From contig CAIVDS010000114.1 in NCBI GenBank assembly GCA_903904685.1, positions 1 to 64,000 on the forward strand: a stretch of DNA of 64,000 nt, written 5' to 3'. Position numbers and translations under genes: made by a program. Positions 63,650 to 64,000 of the stretch are shown here, piece by piece. Position 1 is the first letter of the stretch. Each line of letters opens with the position of its first letter. Source of the stretch: an uncultured Verrucomicrobiota bacterium (GTDB lineage Bacteria > Verrucomicrobiota > Verrucomicrobiia > Opitutales > Opitutaceae). Under the pieces are notes generated by a model. The model ran no database searches, was not told the DNA's origin, and worked only from the letters and a program-made list of their open reading frames with translations.

Positions 63650-63749
63650 CTTCAACTTGAACTCCCAACTTGAACTGCACGGCGTCGCAACCCCGTCCGC
63701 CCGCATCCTTGAACTTGAACTGGCAACTTGAACTTCGCGGCGCCGCATC
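63650..63749. repeat. Two imperfect 42-bp direct repeats containing CAACTTGAACT motifs
   Basis: 63650 CTTCAACTTGAACTCCCAACTTGAACTGCACGGCGTCGCAAC and 63708 CTTGAACTTGAACTGGCAACTTGAACTTCGCGGCGCCGCATC. Confidence 0.8.
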
Positions 63750-63823
63750 GGCGCCTCGTTCCCTTTGGGCCATCCGGCCCAGAATCAAACCAAAAAAACA
63801 TCAAAACCTAACTCATCACTAAC

Positions 63824-64000
63824 ATGGCTGACTCAAACTCACCCACCCCCACGCCCGACGATCCCAACTCGGAGAAGGCCAAACGCCTTCGCTCCGTCAT
63901 CAACCAGGCCCTCTCCGCCGAGGTCACCCTCGGAGGCGCGGTCGCCGCCGCCGCCGCCAAGGTCGAATACGCCGCCGCCCTTGCCGCCGAAGGCATCGAG
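63824..64000 (+). CDS. N-terminus of an Ala-rich hypothetical protein, cut by the window end
   Basis: MADSNSPTPTPDDPNSEKAKRLRSVINQALSAEVTLGGAVAAAAAKVEYAAALAAEGIE, open to the window edge. Confidence 0.55.
   Translation, partial: MADSNSPTPTPDDPNSEKAKRLRSVINQALSAEVTLGGAVAAAAAKVEYAAALAAEGIE

Overview
This looks like a GC-rich chromosomal segment from a Verrucomicrobia/Opitutales-like bacterium; the lineage is inferred from the pseudopilin cassette and overall gene style. Most of the window is housekeeping: rho, pheA, scpB, ilvD, engB, tgt, the zwf-opcA-pgl operon, pyrR-pyrB-pyrC, thiL-tsaE, glmM-trpD, rpmF-plsX-fabH, bamD-like, lptE-like and rpe. There is also a five-gene operon of prepilin-like proteins, a gmd-fcl pair, a tRNA-Leu(GAG) with an adjacent integrase and degraded integrative element, and a divergent mntR/mntH pair. 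The main unexplained signal is two degenerate tandem arrays, each with an exact 21-bp period. Array 1 (about 23391-23726, about 16 units) lies between a small winged-helix gene and gmd. Array 2 (about 62986-63489, about 24 units with decaying flanks) lies between rpe and an Ala-rich ORF cut by the window end. The two arrays differ in sequence but share the 21-bp period and a weak TAA-centred core, and neither resembles CRISPR. Other points of interest are a Tgt-MnmD-like wobble-modification fusion, a PD-(D/E)XK (Cas4-like) nuclease fused to an XPD/DinG-type helicase, and a GAF-PilB/GspE ATPase. All family calls come from reading motifs; no database search was run.
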